Source of the DNA: Thermoplasmatota archaeon
GTDB lineage: Archaea; Thermoplasmatota; Penumbrarchaeia; Penumbrarchaeales; Penumbrarchaeaceae
Reading direction: 5' to 3'
Assembly: GCA_025457865.1 (NCBI GenBank)
Contig: JALOTP010000015.1
Coordinates: forward strand, 1 to 40,478
Length of the DNA: 40,478 nt
Shown here one piece after another: positions 8,031 through 15,549 of this stretch; the stretch's first letter is position 1; each line of letters begins with the position of its first letter. Under the pieces are notes generated by a model. The model searched no databases. It was given only the letters and a program-made list of their open reading frames with translations, and was not told the origin of the DNA. A program made the translations under genes and the position numbers.

Positions 8031-10130
8031 ATGCCGGGCAGAAAGGGAGCCCGTAATAGGCAGCCCCTCACTCCTAAAGGGATCGAGCTCATGGAGAAAG
8101 GGGAGATGGTCCCCTACCATCCGGAGATATACTCCAATTTCAATACCGTTGCCCTCGAGAAGTACATGGAGGAGAGGAACAGGTCCCTCCCCCGGGAAGG
8201 ACCCAGTTTCTCATGGGTGAAACTGCTGCTGATGATAGTGCTCGTCGGTATCCCCTTCGCCTTCATTACCCAGTATGTCGCTTTGAAGGTAGGTTTCCTT
8301 ATTTCGACCCTGTTCTACGTGGCCTACCTCATCGGACTGGCCTTGAGGTGGAAACCCAAGGAGGTGAACATTCTCTCGGGCGCCGTGAACCTGGTGGACC
8401 AGACAATGGTCGCCTTCGCCTTCGTATATCCGGTCATGTTCCTCCTCGCCTTGAACGACAGTTATATTCTGGGCACGGACGCATCAGGCAATGATATCAG
8501 GGTTGTATCAGAACAGCTCATCAGCGGTCCCTGGCTTCCCTTGGTTGTGATACTGGTATCGACCTCTGCCTCGCTGCTCGCCCTCTTCCATTTCGTCATT
8601 TTCAGGAAGCTCTGGGTGGTGGAGGAGCCCCTGCCCACCCCGGGTTTCGAATCCATTGTGAAATTGATGGACCTGGCAAATTCGGTCCAGAGCGGTTCCT
8701 CCAAGGCGGCCAGGTCCTCAATGGCAAAGGTCGGGATCGCAAGTGGTCTTACGTTCGTCTTCGCCTTCTTTAGGGACTTTCCCATATCGAAAGGCCTCTC
8801 CACCCTTCAGGTGACCTTCAAGGGTATGGGCCTTCAAAGATGGTACATCTCGACCAATTCGCTAAATGTCCCCTCGGACCTTCTGAAGATAACAAAACTG
8901 AACCTCTCTTTGAACGCGATATCGTTCTCCATAGGTTGGTATCTGAGGACAAGGGTTGCAATGGTGCTCTTTGCCGGTTCCGCCTTCATGTGGTTGTTCC
9001 TCGTCCCCCTTGCCCAATATATGCACATGCCATACTATGCCCCGGTGCAGGATGCTTTCTTCGATGTCAACCATGTGCATCTGCTCTCTCCCTACTTCAG
9101 CGGGATCGGGGGGGACCCCTCGAGGAACGCGTTCCTGATATGCATGAACGTCGGGATAGGTGCGGTCCTGGGTGCTGGGACAGTATCATTCATCAAGGTG
9201 CTCCCATCGATAAGAGAAATGTTCAGGGGTGGCAAGCATACCTTCTTAGGTGCCGTCCGTCCAGAAGGGACCATCAAAAATGCGTATGAATGGCCAGTCC
9301 ACAAGATACCCTATGTCTCCATCATGGCGGCGATCGTCATCATTACCACGTTGATATTGGTCGGAGGGTTCGATCCCATCAGGTCCCTGATCGTCACCAT
9401 CTTTCTGGTCCTTCTGGCTTTCATCCTGCAGGCGATTTCCGTAAAGACCGCTGGAGAGACCGGGTCCGGACCGACCGTCATGATCGTTTGCATATCCTTC
9501 ATCATCCTCTTCTTCCTCCTTGGACCTTTCACTGGTCCTGAGGAGAAGGGAAGCACTGCCCTTCTCGTCATCATAGGTACGACGGCCCTGCTGGCCTCTG
9601 AGGTCGTATCCAAAACCGTCCAATGGGACTACAAGACGGGCCTCTATATCGGGACCAGACCAATGGAACTTCTCAAGGCGCAGATCACAGCCGTGGCGAT
9701 AGGTGTCCCCATCTGTGCGATAGCGGCCTCGGTGTTTGCTCTGGAGATGGTCAAGGAAGGCGTGCCGTTCGAGGCCCCTTGGCCGGATATCTATGCTACC
9801 CTTGTCATGGCATTATCGGGAGGTAGGGTCTATATCCTGCTCGTTCTGCTTGGGGTCTTCATAGGTGCCCTGATGGAGCTTCTCACCGGGAAAGGGATCG
9901 TCTTTGGAATGGGGATGTTCTTCAGCATAGGGACCCCTCTCATGATACTGATAGGAGGTGCTGCCCGCGACATCTGGCAGAAAAACCTTGCACGCAAATG
10001 TGGTTCGGGTGCTGAAGGGGAGGAAAAGAGGACATTGAAGCTACTGGATTCCTACATGGTCATGACCGGTATCTTCCTGGGGGAGGCCCTCGTAGGGTTC
10101 CTTTTGCTCATGTTCTACCTGACACATTGA
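8031..10130 (+). CDS. OPT-family (oligopeptide / metal-chelate) transporter
   Basis: About 699 residues with a cytoplasmic N-terminus and roughly 14-16 membrane helices. OPT-like signatures are KTAGETGSGP in the centre, EWPVHKIPYV before it and DYKTGLYIGTRPMELLKAQ near residue 530. These match the conserved 'TG..GP' and 'D.KTGY..G..P...' stretches of the OPT superfamily, secondary transporters that take up oligopeptides or metal chelates with protons. ATG 8031 is chosen because GGAG at 8021-8024 lies six bases upstream and the TATA box (7991-8000) predicts transcription from about 8020. ATG 8019 would be a leaderless alternative; ATG 7983 lies upstream of the TATA box and is unlikely. The substrate cannot be told from sequence. 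Confidence 0.8.
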   Translation: MPGRKGARNRQPLTPKGIELMEKGEMVPYHPEIYSNFNTVALEKYMEERNRSLPREGPSFSWVKLLLMIVLVGIPFAFITQYVALKVGFLISTLFYVAYLIGLALRWKPKEVNILSGAVNLVDQTMVAFAFVYPVMFLLALNDSYILGTDASGNDIRVVSEQLISGPWLPLVVILVSTSASLLALFHFVIFRKLWVVEEPLPTPGFESIVKLMDLANSVQSGSSKAARSSMAKVGIASGLTFVFAFFRDFPISKGLSTLQVTFKGMGLQRWYISTNSLNVPSDLLKITKLNLSLNAISFSIGWYLRTRVAMVLFAGSAFMWLFLVPLAQYMHMPYYAPVQDAFFDVNHVHLLSPYFSGIGGDPSRNAFLICMNVGIGAVLGAGTVSFIKVLPSIREMFRGGKHTFLGAVRPEGTIKNAYEWPVHKIPYVSIMAAIVIITTLILVGGFDPIRSLIVTIFLVLLAFILQAISVKTAGETGSGPTVMIVCISFIILFFLLGPFTGPEEKGSTALLVIIGTTALLASEVVSKTVQWDYKTGLYIGTRPMELLKAQITAVAIGVPICAIAASVFALEMVKEGVPFEAPWPDIYATLVMALSGGRVYILLVLLGVFIGALMELLTGKGIVFGMGMFFSIGTPLMILIGGAARDIWQKNLARKCGSGAEGEEKRTLKLLDSYMVMTGIFLGEALVGFLLLMFYLTH

Positions 10131-10233
10131 AGTTCCATCCTCTCCTGTGTCCATCGACCTTCGACCAGGTTTCCCCTAAATCCTAATACAACGTTCAGAT
10201 TGCACATAGAGCACTATATGGAGGAATCGAAAG

Positions 10234-11505
10234 GTGGTTTATGGCTACAGCGGACCAAGCGAGCCCAGGGGGATCAGGAACACCTTTCGTTCCCTACGAT
10301 ATCGTAACTACCGCCTCTTTTTCGCGGGACAGGGAGCGTCCCTCATAGGGACATGGGTCCAGAGGCTTGCCCTCCCATGGCTAGTTTGGAGGTTAACTGG
10401 CTCCCCGTTCCTTCTCGGACTTGTGGCCTTCGCTGGTTGGATACCTGCCATCATCCTCTCCCCCATCGCAGGGGCTTTGATAGACCGCTGGGACAGGTAC
10501 AGGGTCCTGGTGGTGACCCAGGTCCTGTCAATGGTCCAAGCCATCGTTCTCACGGTCCTTTATTTCCTTGGGGAGACACCGATATGGGTGATAATAGGGC
10601 TCAGCCTGTTCCTCGGCTGCATCAACGCGTTCGATGTGCCCGCAAGGCAGTCCTTCGTCGTGGACATGGTGGATGACAAGAAGGACCTGGGGAACGCCAT
10701 AGCACTGAACTCTTCCCTCTTCAACGGGGCGAGGCTCGTAGGCCCCTCCATCGCAGGCGTTCTCATAGCAGTGACCAACGAAGGGGTCTGCTTCCTAATA
10801 AACGCCCTGAGCTTCGTCTTCGTCCTTGCATCCCTGTTCGCCATGAGATTGGAAAAGAGTGAGCGCAGCGCATCCAAAGAAAGCTTCATGAAGGTCATAA
10901 CGGAGGGTTTCTCCTACTCCTTCGGCAAGGCTCCGGTGAGAGGTATCATACTGCTGCTAGCCGTTCTTAGCATAGTAGGGATGCCGTACATCGTCCTCCT
11001 CCCCGTCATCACCTCCGACATCCTCCATGCGGGGTCAAGGACCTACGGGTTCCTTATGGGCGCCGTGGGCCTGGGAGCACTGACAGGCGCTCTCTATCTT
11101 GCTTCCAAGAAAGGCACGAAGGGATTGTGGAGGACCATAGCCATATCAGCATCCGCCTTCGGGACCGGAGTGGTCCTGCTTTCTTTGACCGGGAACGTCA
11201 TCCTTTCGCTCCTGGTCCTCTTCGTGGTCGGTCTCTCGATGATCATCACAACAGCAGCTAGCAATACGATGCTCCAGACCATAGCGGAGGAGGACAAGAG
11301 GGCAAGGGTGATGGGCTTCTATTCCATGGCCCTCCTCGGGGCGTTCCCGGTCGGTAGCCTTATTGCAGGAACGATGGCCGACCTCGTCGGGGTTAGAACG
11401 ACCTTGGCGATAGGTGGTTCGATCTCGATAATTGCGGCCCTGTTCTTCAGCTGGAGGCTGCCGTTCCTGATGAAGGGGTTCCATTCCCGAAAGGGTACAA
11501 AATGA
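10234..11505 (+). CDS. MFS transporter (MFS_3/EntS-like exporter family)
   Basis: 423 residues, twelve predicted membrane helices in two halves. The N-terminus RNYRLFFAGQGASLIGTWVQ and the helix 2-3 loop GALIDRWDRYRVLV (motif A type, with D-R-x-x-R) are typical of the MFS_3/EntS branch. That branch mostly contains proton-driven exporters of siderophores, drugs or small metabolites. The middle carries the cytoplasmic loop MRLEKSERSASKESF between helices 6 and 7. The start is GTG at 10234, nine bases after GGAGG at 10220-10224; an ATG at 10218 is out of frame. It ends 35 bases from the convergent oleD gene. It lies next to the ole operon but on the other strand, so a link to hydrocarbon export is only a possibility. 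Confidence 0.85.
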   Translation: MVYGYSGPSEPRGIRNTFRSLRYRNYRLFFAGQGASLIGTWVQRLALPWLVWRLTGSPFLLGLVAFAGWIPAIILSPIAGALIDRWDRYRVLVVTQVLSMVQAIVLTVLYFLGETPIWVIIGLSLFLGCINAFDVPARQSFVVDMVDDKKDLGNAIALNSSLFNGARLVGPSIAGVLIAVTNEGVCFLINALSFVFVLASLFAMRLEKSERSASKESFMKVITEGFSYSFGKAPVRGIILLLAVLSIVGMPYIVLLPVITSDILHAGSRTYGFLMGAVGLGALTGALYLASKKGTKGLWRTIAISASAFGTGVVLLSLTGNVILSLLVLFVVGLSMIITTAASNTMLQTIAEEDKRARVMGFYSMALLGAFPVGSLIAGTMADLVGVRTTLAIGGSISIIAALFFSWRLPFLMKGFHSRKGTK

Positions 11506-11540
11506 CCTCTAACAATACAGAATTGATATGAGCGACAAAG

Positions 11541-12545
11541 CTATCCTTTGAATTCGGTCCTGTACCTTCTCAATCCCTCATCTATGCTGACCTTTGGGAC
11601 ATATCCCAGCTCTCTTTTGGCCGCACCGATATCGAACCAGTGGGATGTAGATAGTTCCTTTACAAGGAACCTTGTGAGCATCGGTTCCCCTTTCTTCCGC
11701 AGGAGCCAGTGAACGGTCTCCAGAGCGCCTGCCCCTGTAAGAGCCGCCCATACGGGGACCCTTCCTTTGACAGGCGGTATCCCGTCAAGTTCAAGGAATC
11801 TGTTGATGAGCTCCCAGACGTTCATGGGCTCTCCGTTCGAAATGAAGAAGGGCCTCCCCCATGAGCCCTCGTTCTCCCTGAGGGCCTTGAAGGCAAGGAT
11901 ATGCGCGGAAACCGCGTTGTCTATGTATAACGTATCCACCTTGTTCCTGCCTTTACCTAAGACCTTGAGCCTGCCCCTCCTTGCGGCATCCATGAGCCTG
12001 GGAACCAGCTGTTGGTCCCCAGGGCCCCAGATGAGGTGAGGCCTGAGGGCGACCGTCCTCAAGTTCTCGGAACTGGACCTAAGGACCAACCTCTCCGCCT
12101 CTTGCTTGGTCCTGCTGTAATTGGAACCCGGGTCCTTGGGGTAGGGGACCGATTCATCGACCCCTTCCATGTCCTTTCCATCGAAGATGACGGAAGGGGA
12201 GCTGGTATGGACCAGGTACTTCACCCCGTTCCTCCTGCAGGCGGCAAGTATGTTCATGGTCCCCTGCACATTGACCCTGTGGAAATCCTCGTACTTTCCC
12301 CAGAACCCGACCTTTGCGGCTGTATGGAACACTACACCCATGTCCCTGAGCGCCGAGTTCACCTGTGATGCGTCCGTGACATCGCCCTGAACGGTCCGGA
12401 CACCTATCCGTTCAAGGTCAGGATAGGTCCCCCTGGAGAAGCTGGTGACATCGAACCCTTCTTCCACCAGTCCCTTGATGAGAGCTTTGCCCAGGAAACC
12501 ACCGCCTCCCGTCACCAGAGCTTTGGTCCCTGTGTCGTGGCTCAT
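11541..12545 (-). CDS. oleD: OleD-like 2-alkyl-3-oxoalkanoate reductase (NAD(P)-dependent, SDR/3-beta-HSD family)
   Basis: 334 residues of the extended short-chain dehydrogenase fold. VTGGGGFLGKAL (11-22) is the glycine-rich NAD(P) loop. The catalytic set is HTSS (113-116) and YSRTK (143-147) with Tyr143 and Lys147. The segment TSSPSVIFDGKD after the active-site Ser strand resembles OleD and 3-beta-hydroxysteroid dehydrogenase relatives. In bacterial olefin synthesis OleD reduces the 2-alkyl-3-ketoacid made by OleA to the 2-alkyl-3-hydroxyacid. It is the last gene of the operon; its ATG overlaps the oleC stop (ATGA), with GGAGG eight bases upstream. Adjacent oleC and oleB make the assignment much stronger than the sequence alone. 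Confidence 0.85.
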   Translation of the reverse strand: MSHDTGTKALVTGGGGFLGKALIKGLVEEGFDVTSFSRGTYPDLERIGVRTVQGDVTDASQVNSALRDMGVVFHTAAKVGFWGKYEDFHRVNVQGTMNILAACRRNGVKYLVHTSSPSVIFDGKDMEGVDESVPYPKDPGSNYSRTKQEAERLVLRSSSENLRTVALRPHLIWGPGDQQLVPRLMDAARRGRLKVLGKGRNKVDTLYIDNAVSAHILAFKALRENEGSWGRPFFISNGEPMNVWELINRFLELDGIPPVKGRVPVWAALTGAGALETVHWLLRKKGEPMLTRFLVKELSTSHWFDIGAAKRELGYVPKVSIDEGLRRYRTEFKG

Positions 12546-14242
12546 CTGACCTTCCTCCCGGCAAGGATGGACAGCTGGTCCCTGTTTATCTTCGCATTAT
12601 GCCTGATGTCCATGGGGAAGGGTGAGTGGAAGATGATGTCCCTTATGTCCCTGGTGAGCTCGTTCTTTGAGCCAAGATCGAGCAGTTCGGATCGGATCCG
12701 CCCATGGTCCCCCTTCCCCACATCGGGCATGGGCTCTATGACGATGACAGGCCTCTTCTTCCCCTTAGGTCCTATTCCCACCAGGGCGCTCCTATGCACC
12801 TTCGGATGCTTGTTGAACACCGCCTCGCAGCGGATGGGATAGAGGGTCCCCTTCTCGGTAACGACCCGGTGGGCCACCCTCCCGCAGAACCAGAGGTTCC
12901 CATCATCATCAAGATATCCGGTGTCCCCCATACGGTGCCAGATAGTTCCCTCCTCATCCCTGATCTTTGCCTTCCTCGTCTGTTCCTGGAGCTTGAAGTA
13001 TTCCTTGGTCACGCTAGGACCGCAAACGCATATCTCACCTATCTCATCGGGAGAGAGCAGTTCAGCCTCATCAAAGCTCATAATAGGTCCTTCTTTGACG
13101 GCAATTATCCTGATGAGGTTCCCTGGAAGGGGCTTTCCTACGCAGGTCCCTGCCCCCTTTTCGGTCCTGGGGAGCGCGCTATTCAATATCACCGAGCTCG
13201 AGATGTCGGTGACGGGAAGTGCCTCGGTGGCACCGTATGGTGTATGGACCTCAGCACCTTCGGGCAGGACCTCATGTAGCCTCACCAGCAGGTCTGGCCT
13301 GATGGGAGCACCTGCCGTGACTATGGTCCTTACCCCCTTCAGTATGGTCCCGTTGTCCTTGCAGTACCTAGCAAGGTTCTCGAGCAGGGCCGGGGAGCCG
13401 TAGATCTGTGTGCAGTGCTGGTCCTTCACCGCCGCCACCAGCTTAACTGGGTCGGCCTTCCCTGGCTTTGTCGCGTCCATGTCAGGAACGACGCTTGTCA
13501 TTCCCATGGCGGAATCGAAGAGCGAGAACAACGGGAACGTGGCAAGGTCCGTCCCGTTCCGACCGTAGCCGAAATGGGACCTGAGGAACTCTATCTGGGC
13601 ATCGAACATGGAATGCTCATAGACGACCCCTTTCGGGGGACCCGTGGACCCGCTGGTGAAGAATATCCCTACCATATCGTCCGGTCCCATCTTGACGGGA
13701 GCGAAGGTGCTCTTGTCATCCGACCTGACATCGGTCAGAGCTTTTCCGCCCCAGAACCATCTCCTGCCGACAGTGATATTGACCCTGACCTTTTTGAATG
13801 CGTTCCGGGACAGGAGCCTCAGGACATGGGCCATAGGGACGCCTATGAAGACCTCCGCATCCACGCTTCCCAGGGATGACACCAGCTTCTTCCTTCCCAT
13901 CCCCGGGTCTATGAGGACCAGTACAGCCCCGAGCCTGATCAGGGCGAAGGTCAGTGCGAAGAACTCTATGGAGGGCCTGACCATCAGAATGGTCCGGGTG
14001 CCTTTGCCTATACCCGACTCTGACAGCCCCCTTGCATATCTGTTCGTCTCTTCCTCCAGTTCCTTGAAAGTGAGGCTCCTGTACAGCGCCTTGCCACTCT
14101 TGTCCCAGCCGTACTGGTGGACCACCGCTGTTTTATCCGGAATGTCCCTGGAATGAAATTTCAGTACCTCGGAGAGGTTCTTCGTCCTGAACCTTTCGTC
14201 GAGGCTTCGTTCCATGACCATCACTTCCTTACTCGCTCCCAT
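12542..14242 (-). CDS. oleC: OleC-like beta-lactone synthetase (AMP-forming adenylating enzyme)
   Basis: 566 residues of the ANL adenylating superfamily. FTSGSTGPPKGVVYEH (195-210) is the phosphate-binding loop, YGATEALP the A5 motif, GDTGYLDDDGNLWFCGR the A7/A8 hinge region, and HNAKINRDQL (548-557) carries the C-terminal lysine (Lys551). The version GPPKGVVYEH and the HNAKINR ending are what I recall from OleC. OleC adenylates the 2-alkyl-3-hydroxyacid and closes it to a cis-beta-lactone. The gene overlaps oleB by 14 bases if it starts at ATG 14242. Internal ATGs at 14221 and 14215 follow AAGGAAGTG and are good alternatives, giving proteins 7 or 9 residues shorter. Other ANL ligases remain possible but the operon context argues against them. 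Confidence 0.85.
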   Translation of the reverse strand: MGASKEVMVMERSLDERFRTKNLSEVLKFHSRDIPDKTAVVHQYGWDKSGKALYRSLTFKELEEETNRYARGLSESGIGKGTRTILMVRPSIEFFALTFALIRLGAVLVLIDPGMGRKKLVSSLGSVDAEVFIGVPMAHVLRLLSRNAFKKVRVNITVGRRWFWGGKALTDVRSDDKSTFAPVKMGPDDMVGIFFTSGSTGPPKGVVYEHSMFDAQIEFLRSHFGYGRNGTDLATFPLFSLFDSAMGMTSVVPDMDATKPGKADPVKLVAAVKDQHCTQIYGSPALLENLARYCKDNGTILKGVRTIVTAGAPIRPDLLVRLHEVLPEGAEVHTPYGATEALPVTDISSSVILNSALPRTEKGAGTCVGKPLPGNLIRIIAVKEGPIMSFDEAELLSPDEIGEICVCGPSVTKEYFKLQEQTRKAKIRDEEGTIWHRMGDTGYLDDDGNLWFCGRVAHRVVTEKGTLYPIRCEAVFNKHPKVHRSALVGIGPKGKKRPVIVIEPMPDVGKGDHGRIRSELLDLGSKNELTRDIRDIIFHSPFPMDIRHNAKINRDQLSILAGRKVR

Positions 14243-15158
14243 GCAGGAATTTCGTTGTAAGCTTCACAATGCTCTCCCTGGCATCTTCAAGGACATAATG
14301 CCCGGCATCGGGGAAGTTGACGAACCTGGCCTCCGGGAACCTCTCCTTCCATACCGCCCTTATCTCGAGGTCGAATATGAAGTCCTTCTCCCCCCAAAAG
14401 ATGAGCATCGGCCTACCCTTCAGCTTGTGGAGGCCATCATCCAGCTCCTTGAGCGTCGAGTAGCTCCTGTCCTTGGGCCCCAACGGTATGTCCTGGACGA
14501 ACCTGAGCGTCGCAAGCCTGTTCCTCCAGCTGTTGTAAGGGGCTGTCAGCCCCTTTCTGATATCGGGGGCAAGCTTCTTCTCCACACCTATGTGGGAGGC
14601 TATGAGGGAGAATGCATTGAACCCGCGTATCATAAGGGTAGGCAGAATGGGTGTGTATTTCACGAAGTACAGGGAGAACGGGAGCCTCTTGCCTTTTGGC
14701 ATCCTGAAGGCAGCGGTGTTCATGAAGACGAATCGGGAGAACCGTTCCGGGTGCCTGACAGCGACCGCGCTCCCTATCACACCGCCCCAATCATGGGCTA
14801 TGAGGGTGACGTTCCCTTTCAATCCCAGATGGTCCATCAGAGCGTCAAGGTCGTCTATCCTGGACCTCAGTGAGAAATCATACTTCCCATCGGTGGGCCT
14901 GTCCGAGAGGCCGCATCCCATATGATCGGGGACTATCACCCGATGGTCCTTGCTTAGGGCTTTGATCAGTTCCCTGAAGTAGAAGGACCATGTAGGGTTA
15001 CCGTGGACCATTAGGACAGGGTCACCCTCCCCTTCGTCAAGGTAATGGTACTTAAGCCCTCTATGGGTCCACCACCGGTCCTTGAAGGGATAGTGCTCAC
15101 GATATGGGGTTATATCGAAGGGTGCTGGGCGGTCCGAAATGTCCTTCTTCTGGTCCAT
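14229..15158 (-). CDS. oleB: OleB-like beta-lactone decarboxylase (alpha/beta hydrolase, haloalkane-dehalogenase type)
   Basis: 309 residues from ATG 15158 (MDQKKDISDRPAPFD). HGNPTWSFYFREL (52-64) is the oxyanion-hole region. AHDWGGVIG (121-129) puts an Asp nucleophile at 123, as in haloalkane dehalogenases and OleB rather than the Ser of esterases. GEKDFIF supplies the acid strand and AGHYVLED the catalytic His287. OleB opens the beta-lactone and releases CO2 to leave a cis-olefin. The frame stays open further upstream to 15590, but those residues look unstructured and a TATA-like box at 15190-15198 sits just ahead of ATG 15158. It is first in the oleB-oleC-oleD operon. A haloalkane dehalogenase is the alternative if seen alone. 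Confidence 0.85.
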   Translation of the reverse strand: MDQKKDISDRPAPFDITPYREHYPFKDRWWTHRGLKYHYLDEGEGDPVLMVHGNPTWSFYFRELIKALSKDHRVIVPDHMGCGLSDRPTDGKYDFSLRSRIDDLDALMDHLGLKGNVTLIAHDWGGVIGSAVAVRHPERFSRFVFMNTAAFRMPKGKRLPFSLYFVKYTPILPTLMIRGFNAFSLIASHIGVEKKLAPDIRKGLTAPYNSWRNRLATLRFVQDIPLGPKDRSYSTLKELDDGLHKLKGRPMLIFWGEKDFIFDLEIRAVWKERFPEARFVNFPDAGHYVLEDARESIVKLTTKFLHGSE

Positions 15159-15189
15159 CGGCCTCGGCGGCAATATGGATGGTGGATAG

Positions 15190-15198
15190 ATTAAACTT
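15190..15198 (-). promoter_or_regulatory. TATA-like box for the oleBCD operon
   Basis: The minus strand reads AAGTTTAAT, centred about 36 bases ahead of ATG 15158, predicting a leader of about ten bases. This supports the shorter OleB start. Confidence 0.35.
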
Positions 15199-15308
15199 CG
15201 GATTGACCGGGTAGGGAGGCCCAAGAACCCAATAAGCTGCCTTTGAGCCTGAAAAGGCCTATCATACCTTACACATGTGCATCTCAGTTCCATACTTGTT
15301 CCAATATC

Positions 15309-15317
15309 CTTAAAATA
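15309..15317 (+). promoter_or_regulatory. TATA-like box for a possible small gene
   Basis: CTTAAAATA, centred about 26 bases ahead of ATG 15339, the spacing that gives a leaderless transcript. Confidence 0.3.
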
Positions 15318-15338
15318 CCCCCTGCCCGTCCTTTCATC

Positions 15339-15503
15339 ATGGAGAAGAAACCCGTTCCGAAGGCAATTCGGGCCCCACCAATGCAGGAGGACAGCATACG
15401 GATAATGGAGGTTTCGGAGGTCATATCCCTTTTCACAGGCAAGGGATTGGGGAAGGAAAGGTCCAAGGTCACTGAAGAATGTGACATTGAGCTCTATGCG
15501 TGA
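15339..15503 (+). CDS. Possible small protein (54 residues), function unknown
   Basis: The frame starts MEKKPVPKAIRAPPMQ and ends ...ERSKVTEECDIELYA. It lies alone in the 391-base gap between oleB and the beta-helix gene, on the opposite strand to both. A TATA-like box at 15309-15317 has leaderless spacing to the ATG. Composition is rich in Lys and Glu, like real cytoplasmic proteins here, and unlike the low-complexity readings in other frames. No family recognised. Both small size and lack of a known homologue keep confidence low. Confidence 0.35.
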   Translation: MEKKPVPKAIRAPPMQEDSIRIMEVSEVISLFTGKGLGKERSKVTEECDIELYA

Positions 15504-15549
15504 ACTGACACCTTTTGCCCTCCTTTCTGCAGCGTGACCTCCGTAGCTC

